A DNA stretch of 64,000 nucleotides from Tritrichomonas musculus (Eukaryota > Parabasalia > Tritrichomonadida > Tritrichomonadidae). Location: NCBI GenBank assembly GCA_039105265.1, contig JAPFFF010000002.1:7254001-7318000 (forward strand). The letters are read 5' to 3'. The notes under the pieces were generated by a model that did not search any database, was not told the DNA's origin, and saw only the letters and a program-made list of their open reading frames with translations. How positions within the stretch are numbered: position 1 is the stretch's first letter; every line of letters starts with the position of its first letter. Shown piece by piece: positions 9,274-20,000 of this stretch. The position numbers and the translations under genes are program-made.

Positions 9274-10162
9274 GCAAAAAGAGAATCAAAGTTTTGAGGC
9301 TATTACGATAAATATCATTCAATTTTTTTTTTTTTTATTACAAATTGGGTTTTATATAAAATTGCGGTTATCCTCAATTTTGAATGCCACCTTGAAAATC
9401 AAATTCAATTTTTTCTGATAAAAGTACCGATTTCAAGATCACGATCAATAAATAAAATCATTAAAATCGATATGTACCATTATATTATATATCATCAAAC
9501 ATGATTAGTTTACTGATTTATTTTGAGTCCTATAATGACTATTTAGATTGTTTGTTACATTTAAAATATTTTTTTTAAACTTTTGTTTTTGGTTTGAAAT
9601 ATGGTAATAATATTGGAATTGTGATTTTTTAAATGTTTTTAGGTGTTTACCATGAATTTTTTATTTTTTTACTTTTCAAATTTGATATCTTTTACCAGAT
9701 AATCCAGTTCATTAAAATAGTAAAAGAAAAAAAGTCTTCCTGATATTTGTTAAATTTAAGTATACATAAATTAGCACTAATTACTGAAATTTTAGATAAT
9801 TTTTTGACATTAAAAAATTATTGATTTTTAATACAAATACAATTATATTTATTATCATATCTAATAGTCTATACAATACATAATATTTGGTTTGAAAGTT
9901 TTTGAATAAAGATAACTAATTAATAATTTGAAATACTTGAAAAATATTCATAATTAAATATTAATAATTAGTATATAACTTTGATAAATATTATATTTAT
10001 TAAATTAAAATCATATAAATGATTTAAATGTTGAGATAAATAAAAAACAAAGATTTAAATATTGAATAGTTTACACGTTATATTTTCTGAGTTTAAAAAC
10101 CCTAATTACAAAATACAAAAACGAAAATGCAAATATAAATTGGAAATAAAAACATTTAATTA
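9274..10162. other. Spacer between two paralogous 7TM genes
   Basis: AT-rich with poly-T/A runs. I see no gene, RNA or repeat that I can support. It must contain the promoter of the gene at 8023-9273 and the 3' region of the one at 10163-11410. Confidence 0.6.
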
Positions 10163-11410
10163 TTAATAATAATCATCAATATAAACTTCTTGAACAAAAA
10201 GAACAAGTTCTGAGCCATTCGGGGTACAAATTACTTTTGGTTTTGCAATTGTAACTTTATATCCACGTTGCTTGTCAACAACTAAATATTCTTTTTTGAG
10301 CAAAAATGTTTTCATCTGTAGAATAGAATTTAAAATAAGACCAATTTCGAGAATGGAACTGCATATACTTCTCTGTGAATTAGCAACAGCTGAATATAAC
10401 GTGAATATAATAGTTATCGTAATTAAGAAAAAGCTATTTGTAGCAAACTTTAGAGCAAGCTTAATTTTTGCAACAACTTGAGGTTCTTTCATTTGCTTTA
10501 TTAGCTTACTGGCAATTATTGTTGAAACAATACACTGCTTTAGATACCAAATTAGACTGAAAATAAATACTCCTATTGATAAAAATGCTTGCTGTACACC
10601 AGTAACATATTGGGCTATTTGAAAGCCGATTGAAAGAAATGCAGATGAAAATATAACTTCAGTTGCTTCTTTCCAGCTGAATTTTCTATAAATGAAAAAT
10701 CCTGTAGAAGCAAAGGAAACACCAATGAAAAGCAATGCATAGTAAAGCAAGTTTAATAGAAGCATCGCAACAATTTTTGAAATATTATCATTTCCTGTGT
10801 TTCGCCAATCTCCCCAAACAGAGCTAGTTGTTAATAAAACAATGCAACGAATTATTGGAAGGAATAAAAATATAGTATGCAATGGAACTCTGAATCGAGA
10901 AAACACTGCTGCATTGAAAAGCCAAATGACTGAAAAAACAAAATAGGTTAAAGCAAATATTAGGTAAAGATGAAGTAAAATATCATCTCGCGAATCAATA
11001 AAACTTTCAGGATTTGAAAAAAAGGAGTCTACTGTGAAAATAGATCGTTTCGAATCACAATTTATTAAATATAGCGAATAAACGCTATTTTCATAAACAT
11101 TTCCTGTCCAATGATAAAAAAAGCTTGACATATTTGCATATCCATGTGTAAAATTAACTTTTGATATAAATCTATTTGTATTACATACATTGGCTATTGG
11201 ACTGCGAATTTGTTTAACTTCTGATGATGAAGCAAAGAATCCCATAATTTGTCCTGGTACCGAACTATTGATTTGCATATCAAATTTCCCATTTTCATGA
11301 AAACCGAAATTCAAAAGCTGAGAATCTGAGTTAAATGAAGCATAAACCATCTTTTTTTGTTGGGAGCTACATAACACTAAAAATAAAAAAAGAAAGCTCA
11401 TATAGTACAT
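10163..11410 (-). CDS. GOLD/Lung-7TM-type seven-transmembrane protein, paralog
   Basis: The 415-residue protein has a clear signal peptide (residues 1-16, ending before QQKK). A lumenal or extracellular domain to about residue 145 carries NVCNTNRF and LINCDSKR, a likely disulfide pair placed as in its neighbour. Seven hydrophobic segments follow, with VPLHTIFLFLPIIRCIVL and SFASTGFFIYRKFSWKEA mirroring the paralog's IPLQQIMSFLPILKAI and LAFSGWCIFRMKFSFFEKA. The two genes lie head to tail on the same strand and have diverged strongly, so the duplication is old. Likely role: trafficking receptor in the secretory pathway, inferred from family. Confidence 0.65.
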   Translation of the reverse strand: MYYMSFLFLFLVLCSSQQKKMVYASFNSDSQLLNFGFHENGKFDMQINSSVPGQIMGFFASSSEVKQIRSPIANVCNTNRFISKVNFTHGYANMSSFFYHWTGNVYENSVYSLYLINCDSKRSIFTVDSFFSNPESFIDSRDDILLHLYLIFALTYFVFSVIWLFNAAVFSRFRVPLHTIFLFLPIIRCIVLLTTSSVWGDWRNTGNDNISKIVAMLLLNLLYYALLFIGVSFASTGFFIYRKFSWKEATEVIFSSAFLSIGFQIAQYVTGVQQAFLSIGVFIFSLIWYLKQCIVSTIIASKLIKQMKEPQVVAKIKLALKFATNSFFLITITIIFTLYSAVANSQRSICSSILEIGLILNSILQMKTFLLKKEYLVVDKQRGYKVTIAKPKVICTPNGSELVLFVQEVYIDDYY

Positions 11411-12730
11411 TGATATTTTGAAACAAAATTGAGTTTAAAATATTTTGATAAAAAAATATTAAAAATTGAGATATGATGTAAATAATGTGACCAGATTTTC
11501 AAATAAAAAGTTGTTTTTTTAGCGATTATAATTTAGTCATTAAATTTTGTTTATCAGAAATATTCTTTTTGATAAAATTTTAACAATATACCATTTTATT
11601 TTTTATATTAATATAGATTTTAATTTATTAAAAATATATAGGAAATGTACATTCTTTTCAGAAAAATTAAATTCATAAAATATAAATATCATGGAAAATT
11701 TTTAAATAATAATCAAAAAATATATATTTTTAACTATTAAATTATTTTATTATTTATAATTAAGATTAAATCATCTTTTTCCCAAAATATTAGAAAAGAT
11801 ATTTATGATTATCATTTACTATAAATTGAATTTGGATTATATTGGTGAAACAATAATTCAGAATATAAGTTGATAACAAGGAAACGAGAGATATCTCCAC
11901 ACTTCCTAGTCAGCTTCCTTGCTAAAGTTTTGTCATTCGTAAGTTTTATATTTACAAAGCTGAAAAAAATTATGATTCAGTATATTTATAAAATGATGCT
12001 TTTATTCGTTGAGTAAAACAATTATCTATTCTATACAATAACACTAATTAATATAACTTGAATTTTTTTCGAAGGCCCATTATATTTATCTATTCCTAAA
12101 AAAATATGCTTTTTATATTACCTAACTGCCACATATATCAATATTTTTATAAGATAAACTATATTCAGATGAGGAAAAAATGGTAATACTCATTCAATTT
12201 GATGCTAACATTTTTTTTTTTTTTTTGACATTTCACAAAAGATTTAGCAACTTCTGTATAATTTTACTCGTTTATCACAATTACCACAGATTTACTGATG
12301 AAACATTCTTATTCACGATAAACTGTGTGAAAGCAATAATATTATCGATAATAATGGATATATCATTTATTTGAATTTTCTTTTTAGTATATATAGATAG
12401 TTTTATTACCATTCTCATTTTAAATTTATGTGGTTAACTTCATTGAATCCAGATTAGTAATTGCATCAACATATATTTCTGGTTCTTCTAATAACAAATG
12501 AATTAAATCAATGCTTTCATCATTAACAACAAAATATGATAAAAACTCTTAGGTATCATTGATAAAAATATACATTTTCATTCCCACTTTTCATAAAATA
12601 ATGAAATTCGATTGCAGATTAACTATCAAGATGAGACAGACTGATAACCTTAATTACTACTTTTTAACATATTCAAAATAATTTAAAAATAATTAAAATT
12701 TATATAATTCAATGAGGCTTTAAAAATAGA
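11411..12730. other. AT-rich spacer with one gene relic
   Basis: No intact gene. It holds a short broken ORF (12426-12581) and an imperfect hairpin near 11876-11925 in which ACAAGGAA pairs with TTCCTTG. A 64-codon plus-strand ORF at 12180 is translated poly-T and not convincing. Confidence 0.5.
12426..12581 (-). pseudogene. Fragment of a protein-coding gene with one in-frame stop
   Basis: Read on the minus strand, 52 codons give a protein-like sequence (EFLSYFVVNDESIDLIHLLL, then EEPEIYVDAITNLDS) interrupted once by TAA after ten codons and closed by TAA. Codon content is far more gene-like than the surrounding spacer. I cannot name the family. It may be a remnant of one of the large trichomonad gene families. 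Confidence 0.3.
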
Positions 12731-13894
12731 TTATATATTATAAAAATAATAATTCATATAATAATGATAATAATAATCCCAATAATTACTGTAGTCATCA
12801 TTATCATTATAATCACTGTAATTATCATAATCACTATATTCATCATAATCACTATATTCACTGTAATAATCATATTCACTATACTCATATGAGCTACTGG
12901 AATCAACAGGATGATGTTGAGAAGGCTTTTGTGTAGAAATACGACGCTGCTTTTGCTCATTATTCTTTTTATGCTCTTCCTGTTGCTTATTATCTTGTAT
13001 GTGCTTATCTTCTTGTTGTTCTTTATTTGGCTGATACTTTTCTGTTTCAATTATTGAGAGATTAAATACATTTGAAAAAGCGTCAATGTTTCGACTGTCT
13101 TTTCTTTCAATTATAGAGAATGAAATAGTTTCAAAATAGTCTTTTAAATTTTCGTCTATAAGCCAATGCTTAAATGATCCTGCTATATCTTCAGGATTAT
13201 TTCTGAAAGCACCACATCCAAAAGCACCAAGAATAATATTTTTAACTCCATTCTCAATTGCGCATTCTAATATAGCTTTAATCCGTTTGTCATGAATTTC
13301 TCGAATTTGTTCTCGACTTTGGACATCATGATTATGAACTGCAGCTGATGTTATATATGACACAAGAAATGGCTGATCTAGTTTTTCATAGTTATCAATC
13401 TTCCAGGTTGGGCATGATGGACTAAATATTAAATAATTCGATGCTAAGTTCGTGTCTTCTGCAATATGATAATCATAAAAATCGTTTTTTTCAATTAACG
13501 AACAATATAAAGCAGAAGAACGACAAAGGGTTTCTTCTTGAGCATTTGCATTATAAATAACTCCACCTCCGGGATGAAATCCATTTGCAAAATTTAAAGC
13601 GCATACTTCTTTCTTTTTTTCTTCAACAACTAATCTATAAGCTGCTCTAAGAGTACTTTCATTTCTGATTTCAATTATTCCTTTATCCTTTTTCTCTAAA
13701 GGAGGGAGTTCAAATTCGGTTTCTGGTGGATATGATTGAGTATTCATTAAACAGTTATTAATCTGCTCTTTAATTGAAACATTTTTGTCATGATTATTTA
13801 TGTAATAACCTCGAATACAAGATCTAAAACAATCTTTTGTCTCATCGTTTTGGCTTCTTAGTAGAGTTTTCTTTAAACTAATAATGACATCCAT
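12731..13894 (-). CDS. Microbial-type poly(ADP-ribose) glycohydrolase with Tyr/Asp tail
   Basis: The protein removes ADP-ribose from modified proteins by hydrolysing poly(ADP-ribose); this follows from its macrodomain-like fold family. The signature GGG-(x7)-QEE is complete: GGG at residues 109-111 and QEE at 119-121, in NFANGFHPGGGVIY and NANAQEETLCRSSALY. NIILGAFGCGAFRNNPEDIA further on is the second typical block. After residue about 325 comes a low-complexity tail, first Gln/Lys/Glu and then some 50 residues of Tyr, Ser, Asp and Asn. I chose the ATG at 13894, since the open frame extends only eight codons further to a TTG. It is divergent from the HYDIN-like gene, with 147 bp between starts. 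Confidence 0.85.
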   Translation of the reverse strand: MDVIISLKKTLLRSQNDETKDCFRSCIRGYYINNHDKNVSIKEQINNCLMNTQSYPPETEFELPPLEKKDKGIIEIRNESTLRAAYRLVVEEKKKEVCALNFANGFHPGGGVIYNANAQEETLCRSSALYCSLIEKNDFYDYHIAEDTNLASNYLIFSPSCPTWKIDNYEKLDQPFLVSYITSAAVHNHDVQSREQIREIHDKRIKAILECAIENGVKNIILGAFGCGAFRNNPEDIAGSFKHWLIDENLKDYFETISFSIIERKDSRNIDAFSNVFNLSIIETEKYQPNKEQQEDKHIQDNKQQEEHKKNNEQKQRRISTQKPSQHHPVDSSSSYEYSEYDYYSEYSDYDEYSDYDNYSDYNDNDDYSNYWDYYYHYYMNYYFYNI

Positions 13895-14041
13895 ATTTGT
13901 TTGAAAAAGTGGTATCAATTTACACTTTTCAAAAAGTTTATTATTGAAAAAGTGGTATCAATTTTTTACAATAATAAAAATAAACTATTGAAAAATAATT
14001 TTAAACTGATTTGAAATAACGTTTTTTATAAAGTAAATCAA
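13895..14041. promoter_or_regulatory. Short divergent promoter region with direct repeats
   Basis: Only 147 bp separates the PARG start from the HYDIN-like start. It contains a direct repeat whose core GAAAAAGTGGTATCAA occurs at 13903-13918 and again at 13946-13961, with CTTTTCAAAAAGTTTA between them. The same CAAAAAGT word is found before several other genes in the window. That these are promoter elements is inference. Confidence 0.4.
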
Positions 14042-17000
14042 ATGCGCAGTTATAGTTTGCGCGTTGAACCTTCAACAATCATATTTCCATACACATATAT
14101 ATCATCTACTACTCGATTCACGATTCAAATTTATAACGATACAAAAAGGAATCTACATTTTGAATGGAGGAAGAGAGAAAGCGAAAGCGAAGATGAAAAT
14201 TTTATAAAAACATGCGATCTTGATGATCCAAATCAACGTCAAGATATTCAAAAAAATTTAGAGTTCCAATCAAAATATTTCACTTTTGAACAAAAATCTG
14301 GCGAGATATGGCCGCTTCGATTTCAACAGCAAGTAGTTTCGTTTACTCCTGATTTATCAATTCCGTACCAAGATGACGCATATTTATATGTTCTTGAAAC
14401 AGGTGAAAGATTTCATGTTTTGCTAAAAGGTACTGGATTAGCACCAGAGGCAATGTTTTCTATTCAATCTCTTAATGTTGGCCATGTATTTCTTGAAAGC
14501 ATTTTTGAGTATGAAATTTATTTACAAAATATAGGAAAAGCTAATGTCGAATTTTGTTTAGCCAAACATCCAACGCCTGGATTAATTTTTGAATTTACCC
14601 CAGAAGAAGGAATTCTTTATGTAAATCAAAAAATTACAATTCATATTAAATTTGTCGCAAACATGGTTGGATCATTTAATGAATCTTTTACTTATAAAGT
14701 TAAAGGGGCTGTACAAGGCAGTCCAGCAATTAATATTTATGGTAAAGTAATTGGGCCAACATTTTCACTCAGCACTAAACTTATTGATTTTGGAACTGTC
14801 AGCTATGGATTTATGTATACTAAAAATTTTGATATTGAGAATAAAAGTGAAATTCCTTTCGACTATTCCCTTTCCTTGTCACAAGATGGATCGTTTTCAA
14901 GAAGAGAATTTTCTATTAAACCAAGCAGCTCTTCAATAGGAAAATATACAAAACAGCCAGTTTTACTCGAATTTATTCCAGTTTCTTTACAAAATTACGA
15001 ATTAGATTTAAATTTGGATATTGCAAAATATGGCGAAAAATTAGCTTCAATTCCAATAAAAGCAAAATGTATTTGCCCAGAAATCCAAATCGAAACAAAT
15101 CAATTGGATATGGGGAATATTTTTATTGGTCATTGTTATAAAGCATCAATCGATTTAATAGACGATACAGATTATCCAGCTAAATATGAGTTTATTCCTG
15201 TTACAGATTCTACACAATTACAAGCAAAAACTGTAGTTCCAAAGCCTAATGGAACAATATATCAACATGATAGAGCTTCACTCGAATTATTAATTACGCC
15301 TATTCAATTAGGCCCAATTTTATTAAATCAAAAAGTCAGAATTTATGGAAATGACAGTCAACCAATAAGCTTCACAATAGCTGCAATTTGCGTTGGCCCT
15401 GATATCAAATTATCACAAAATAGTATCGATTTTGGTCAAATAAACGTCCTCCAAGAAATCAAACATCAAATTTCTATTAACAATAATTCGCTAATTCCAG
15501 CAATTTTCAAAGCTCGAATAGAGGATGAAGCTGGCGTTTTTACATGCGATCCAAGCGAGGCAACAATCCCACCTAATGAAAATATGATGTTTACCGTTGT
15601 TGCAAATCTGGATGACAACATAACATTTCATGCAAAATTAATATTAATGTTTCAAAATTTAAATCCAATTGTTGTTCCAATAAAAGGTACTGGAATTGGG
15701 AACACAATTCGAACATCAGTTAACATGAACAAAATTGATATGAATTACATATTTACCGAAAGACCAGTTTATTTTGATTTTATTGTATACAATAAAGGGA
15801 GAAGACCATTAGAACTACGGTGGACGATACAAAAACCCAAAATAGAAGGACAAATAACATCCATCTTCACATTTAAAATTAATCCTGAATCTACAACAAT
15901 TCCAGCTTATGATGAAATTCCATGTAGAATGACATTTCAATGCAATAAACCAACTTCCTTTATCACAGGGATTCAAGGCTACACCACAATTAAAAAAAAG
16001 AGAACTGAACTTTTTAATCCTCAAATTAAAGGGACATTTGTTCGACCAGAGCTTCGTTTTTCGCAGCAAACAATTGAATTCCACCACTTACATGACATTG
16101 CTTCTGAAGAGAAAGAGACAGGTGATTTGCATACAGAAGAGCCAATTCAGCCATCAAAAGACCTTCTTCCAGTAATGACGCAACAAGTTAACATCAAAAA
16201 TGCAGGCAAATTAGGATTGAACATGAAGTTTGATTGTCCAAAACCATTTTCAATCTCGGAAACAAAATATCATCTTGATCCCGATGAAGATCATATATTT
16301 GATATCACTTTTGATCCTTCGTTCAAGACTGATTTCATATCAGAACTGATCACAAAGAAGATTAGTATTTCATTTGATTCGCATCCTCAAGTCAATTACA
16401 TCACATTGAAAGGATTCATTGAGTTTCCAAACGTCATATTCTCGCCATCGATGAACATTGATTTTGGCAATTTAATGATAAACACGGAGCAAACAAAAGA
16501 CATAACAATTGACAACCAAAGCGAATTACCAGTTGATCTTTACTGGGAATTATTTGTGAATGACAAACCTTGCAATTTGTCAGATAACACGTCATCAATA
16601 TTTGACATTTATCCAATTCGTGCACATATCGACTCGAAAACCAAAGATGTTGTTCGTTTCAGCTTTTTTGCTATTGCTGATCCTTCCGGAAAAAGCACAA
16701 AATACAAAGGAAAAGCAATTTGCCACATCGTTGGAGGGCCCGAATATACATTGAACATATCCGGTGGTTCTGCTGCAATTCAATACAAAATCGATCCTCT
16801 TCGAATTGATTTTGGCGAACTTAGCTATAAAACTCGAGTCCATAAAACTTTATCAATTACAAATTCAAGCGATGTTAGCATTTCTTACACAATTAAAATT
16901 CCAAGAGGATGCAGTTTTCAATCGTTCTTGGTTAATCCGCTTCAAGGAACAATTTCACAGAACCAAGTAGCAACGATAGATTTGCAAATACTTGGAGGAT

Positions 17001-20000
17001 TACCTAAAGTTTACAATGAATCCTTTTTCGTTCAAATTGGTCATTACGATGATATCCGAATTGATGTTCTTTTGAATTGTTTCATTCCGCAAATTCAAAT
17101 AGGTTTGCCACATCATGAAGACGATCCCCTGATGAAGGCCTTCAACGAATATCAGAGCAAGCACAAAGCGTTAGAAAGGAGAGTTGAAACGGAATCTGAT
17201 GATGAAGATCCGCAAGCTGAAATTGAGCCAACTGAAGACGAATTGACTGAATTTGAAAGAAAACTTTTAATTAATAAAATGACAGAAAAAAGTTCAACTA
17301 GCTTCTTTAACCGTTTAAGTAGAGTTCAAAAGACACCGATTAGATTCGCTAATCGAAGCCAGGCTCAACAAGAAATGCCTTTGTACGATGGCCCTGTTTC
17401 ATCGAAGCTTATTTTGGACATGGGAAAGATTGTTTTTGGCGAAATAAAAACGAAAGAATTCAGATTGAAATCGCCAACGCCTTATCCAATCACATTTGAC
17501 ATCAGCACTGCAAGTTTGGAAGGAACTGGATTTTCAATTGATCCTTCGTCATTTGCCGATCTTCCGCCAAATGAAGAAATCATTGTAACTGCCAAATTTG
17601 ACACGAAAATGAGAACAAATGACTTGGTTGGATTGGTTGAATTTGAAATTCCAATTGTTTTGAATGACGACGTTGGTTACTTGGTCATTTTAACGGCAAT
17701 TCTTGAAATGCCAAAGCTTTCTTTCTCCAAAGTTCATTGCGATTTCGGAAATGTAATCGTTGGCCAATGCTACATAATGAACATTCAGCTTCAAAACATG
17801 AATCCTGTTGCCTGTGAATTTAAATTTGAAGAAGCACAATTCATTAACGTTCTCCATAGATCAATGGCAGCACCATCCGTGTTTGAAGCGAATCCTTCGT
17901 CAGGAATCCTTCAGCCAGCTTCATTTCAAAACGTCGAAATCAGCTTCTCTCCATTGAGTGAAAAGTCGTACTCGATGCAATTTCCAATCACTGTGAAGCA
18001 CAACACGCAAAACTCTTATGTAACATTGAGAGGCTACGGCATTCAACTTCGTGTTCTGTTCGATCCACCTGAGTTAATAATGCCTCCTTTGAATCCATTC
18101 AGCGAGCCAACAACAATGGACGTCAAACTCATAAATCCAACTGATTATCCAATCATTGTTTTATCATCACAATTCGATCTTCAATTACTCGTTGATCAAG
18201 CAATTGAAGAACAAAATATTAAAAAAGAAGAAAGTTCACAACAAGATGATTCTGCCGTTCAGTTCACTAACGCAACAACAGCAAAGTTCTCAATTTGCGT
18301 CATCGTTTCAGGCGCTCCTGGCTCAGGAAAAACAACTGTTAGCAAGGCTATTTCACATTATTTGGATGATGCGCCAATTTTGTCTTTGAAAGAGATATGG
18401 AAAGATGTGATAACAAACCCAGAAGCTCCTCAAGCCGATTACGTTGAAGCTTTTTCAAAGGTTATTTGTTCACAGGAGTGTTCAAATGGATTCATTATCG
18501 ATGGCCTTGATTGTCTTCCAGAACCAGCCGATCTTGATTCTTTCCTGCAAAAATGTGCAAAAACGAAAAATGTCGAAAGTGAACTCCTTAGAAATCCACT
18601 GACCGCCTTTCCGCACGCAACTCTGACAGCTGCTGAGCAGGCACTTTCATATGTCCTCGCTGCACTTGATGGACATTACGTATTCCACATCGCTTTGAAG
18701 GCGTCAGAAGCCGTTTTGAACGCCCGTGAAGAAATCATCAAAGCGCAAGAAAAAAGAAAGAAAAGAATCGAGCAACATCAAGAGAAGAAGATGCTCTTCA
18801 ACATGACCGAAGAACAATACGCGGAGCTTTCAGAAGAGAAGCAAATTGAAGTTGATGAAAAAAGGGAGAAATTAAGAAAGAAGCTTTTGAAAAGAGCTCT
18901 TGAAGAAGGCGAAGGCTCAACAGATAAAAAGTCATCATCAGCAGCACACAGAAGCCATTCAAGCTCAAAGCATCATTCGCATTCTAAATCGAAAGAAGAA
19001 GGCGGAGGCGGAAGCAATGGAGATTCAAACAAGCCGAAAACAAGTCGAAGATCGAAATCTGAAAAAGGCGAAAGTTCGAGTAAATCTAAGCGTGAAAAAA
19101 GTGACAAAGAAGCATCGAATGATGGCGCTGAGAAGAAGTCACGAAGATCAAAAGGATTACCACAAGATCCTATTCCGTATTCAGTCTATCAATACCAATT
19201 TACGGTTGGCTCGATTGCACAACGTTTGCTTGATGGTGGCGAATATTTCCAAGTCATTGATCCAGTCGACTTTTTGAAGGAAACGCCACCACCAACCGCT
19301 CATGACAACGAAGAAGAAGAGACCAAAAACGAAACAGCTGAAGATGAAAGTAGCAAAAAAGAAGAAGCTCAAACTGAAAGTGCAAATAATAATCCAACCG
19401 AAGAAGAACAAGAGAAAGAGAAAGAACAAAGTGACAGAAACCAATCAGATGAAGTTGAAAATGAAAAGATGAAAGAAGAAAGTGAAAAAGAAAATAATAA
19501 CAACAATGACGAAGAAGATCGTATAAATAATCGAAATTCAACTCCAATGCCTCGTCATCACCACCACCATCATCATCACAAACATAGAAGCAAAGATAAA
19601 GATAGCGTGCCTTCAAATGTTTACCACAACATGAACACTCTCATAATAAACACAATCGGCACAGTTGATGAAATCAACAACGAAGTCTTGAATTTCATTC
19701 CATCAGTGAAATCATTAAAAGAAAAAGCTTTCACTCGCTTCATTCCTCAGCCAAGATTAATCACAAAAGTGCCAAATTTAAAGAAGATTTCATTATCAAA
19801 TGTTCCTCAATTCTTCTCAATAATCGTCGATGATCCAATCACTGACATCACCGAACTGTTCCCTGAATTACAATCAGGCCATCATCATTCATCTTCATCA
19901 GGAAGGAAAAGTTCGGCTAAAAAATCTCGGTCTTCTCATCATCATGATAAAAAGAACCCCCACATACCAACAATCCCAGACGGCATTGATCTTTCAACTC

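Noticed and set aside
11876-11925. Imperfect hairpin ACAAGGAA ... TTCCTTG as a structured RNA or terminator
   Set aside because: The stem is short and interrupted, and similar pairings are common by chance in this AT-rich spacer.
12180-12374. 64-codon plus-strand ORF
   Set aside because: It is mostly translated poly-T and AT-rich spacer, with no motif or composition of a gene.
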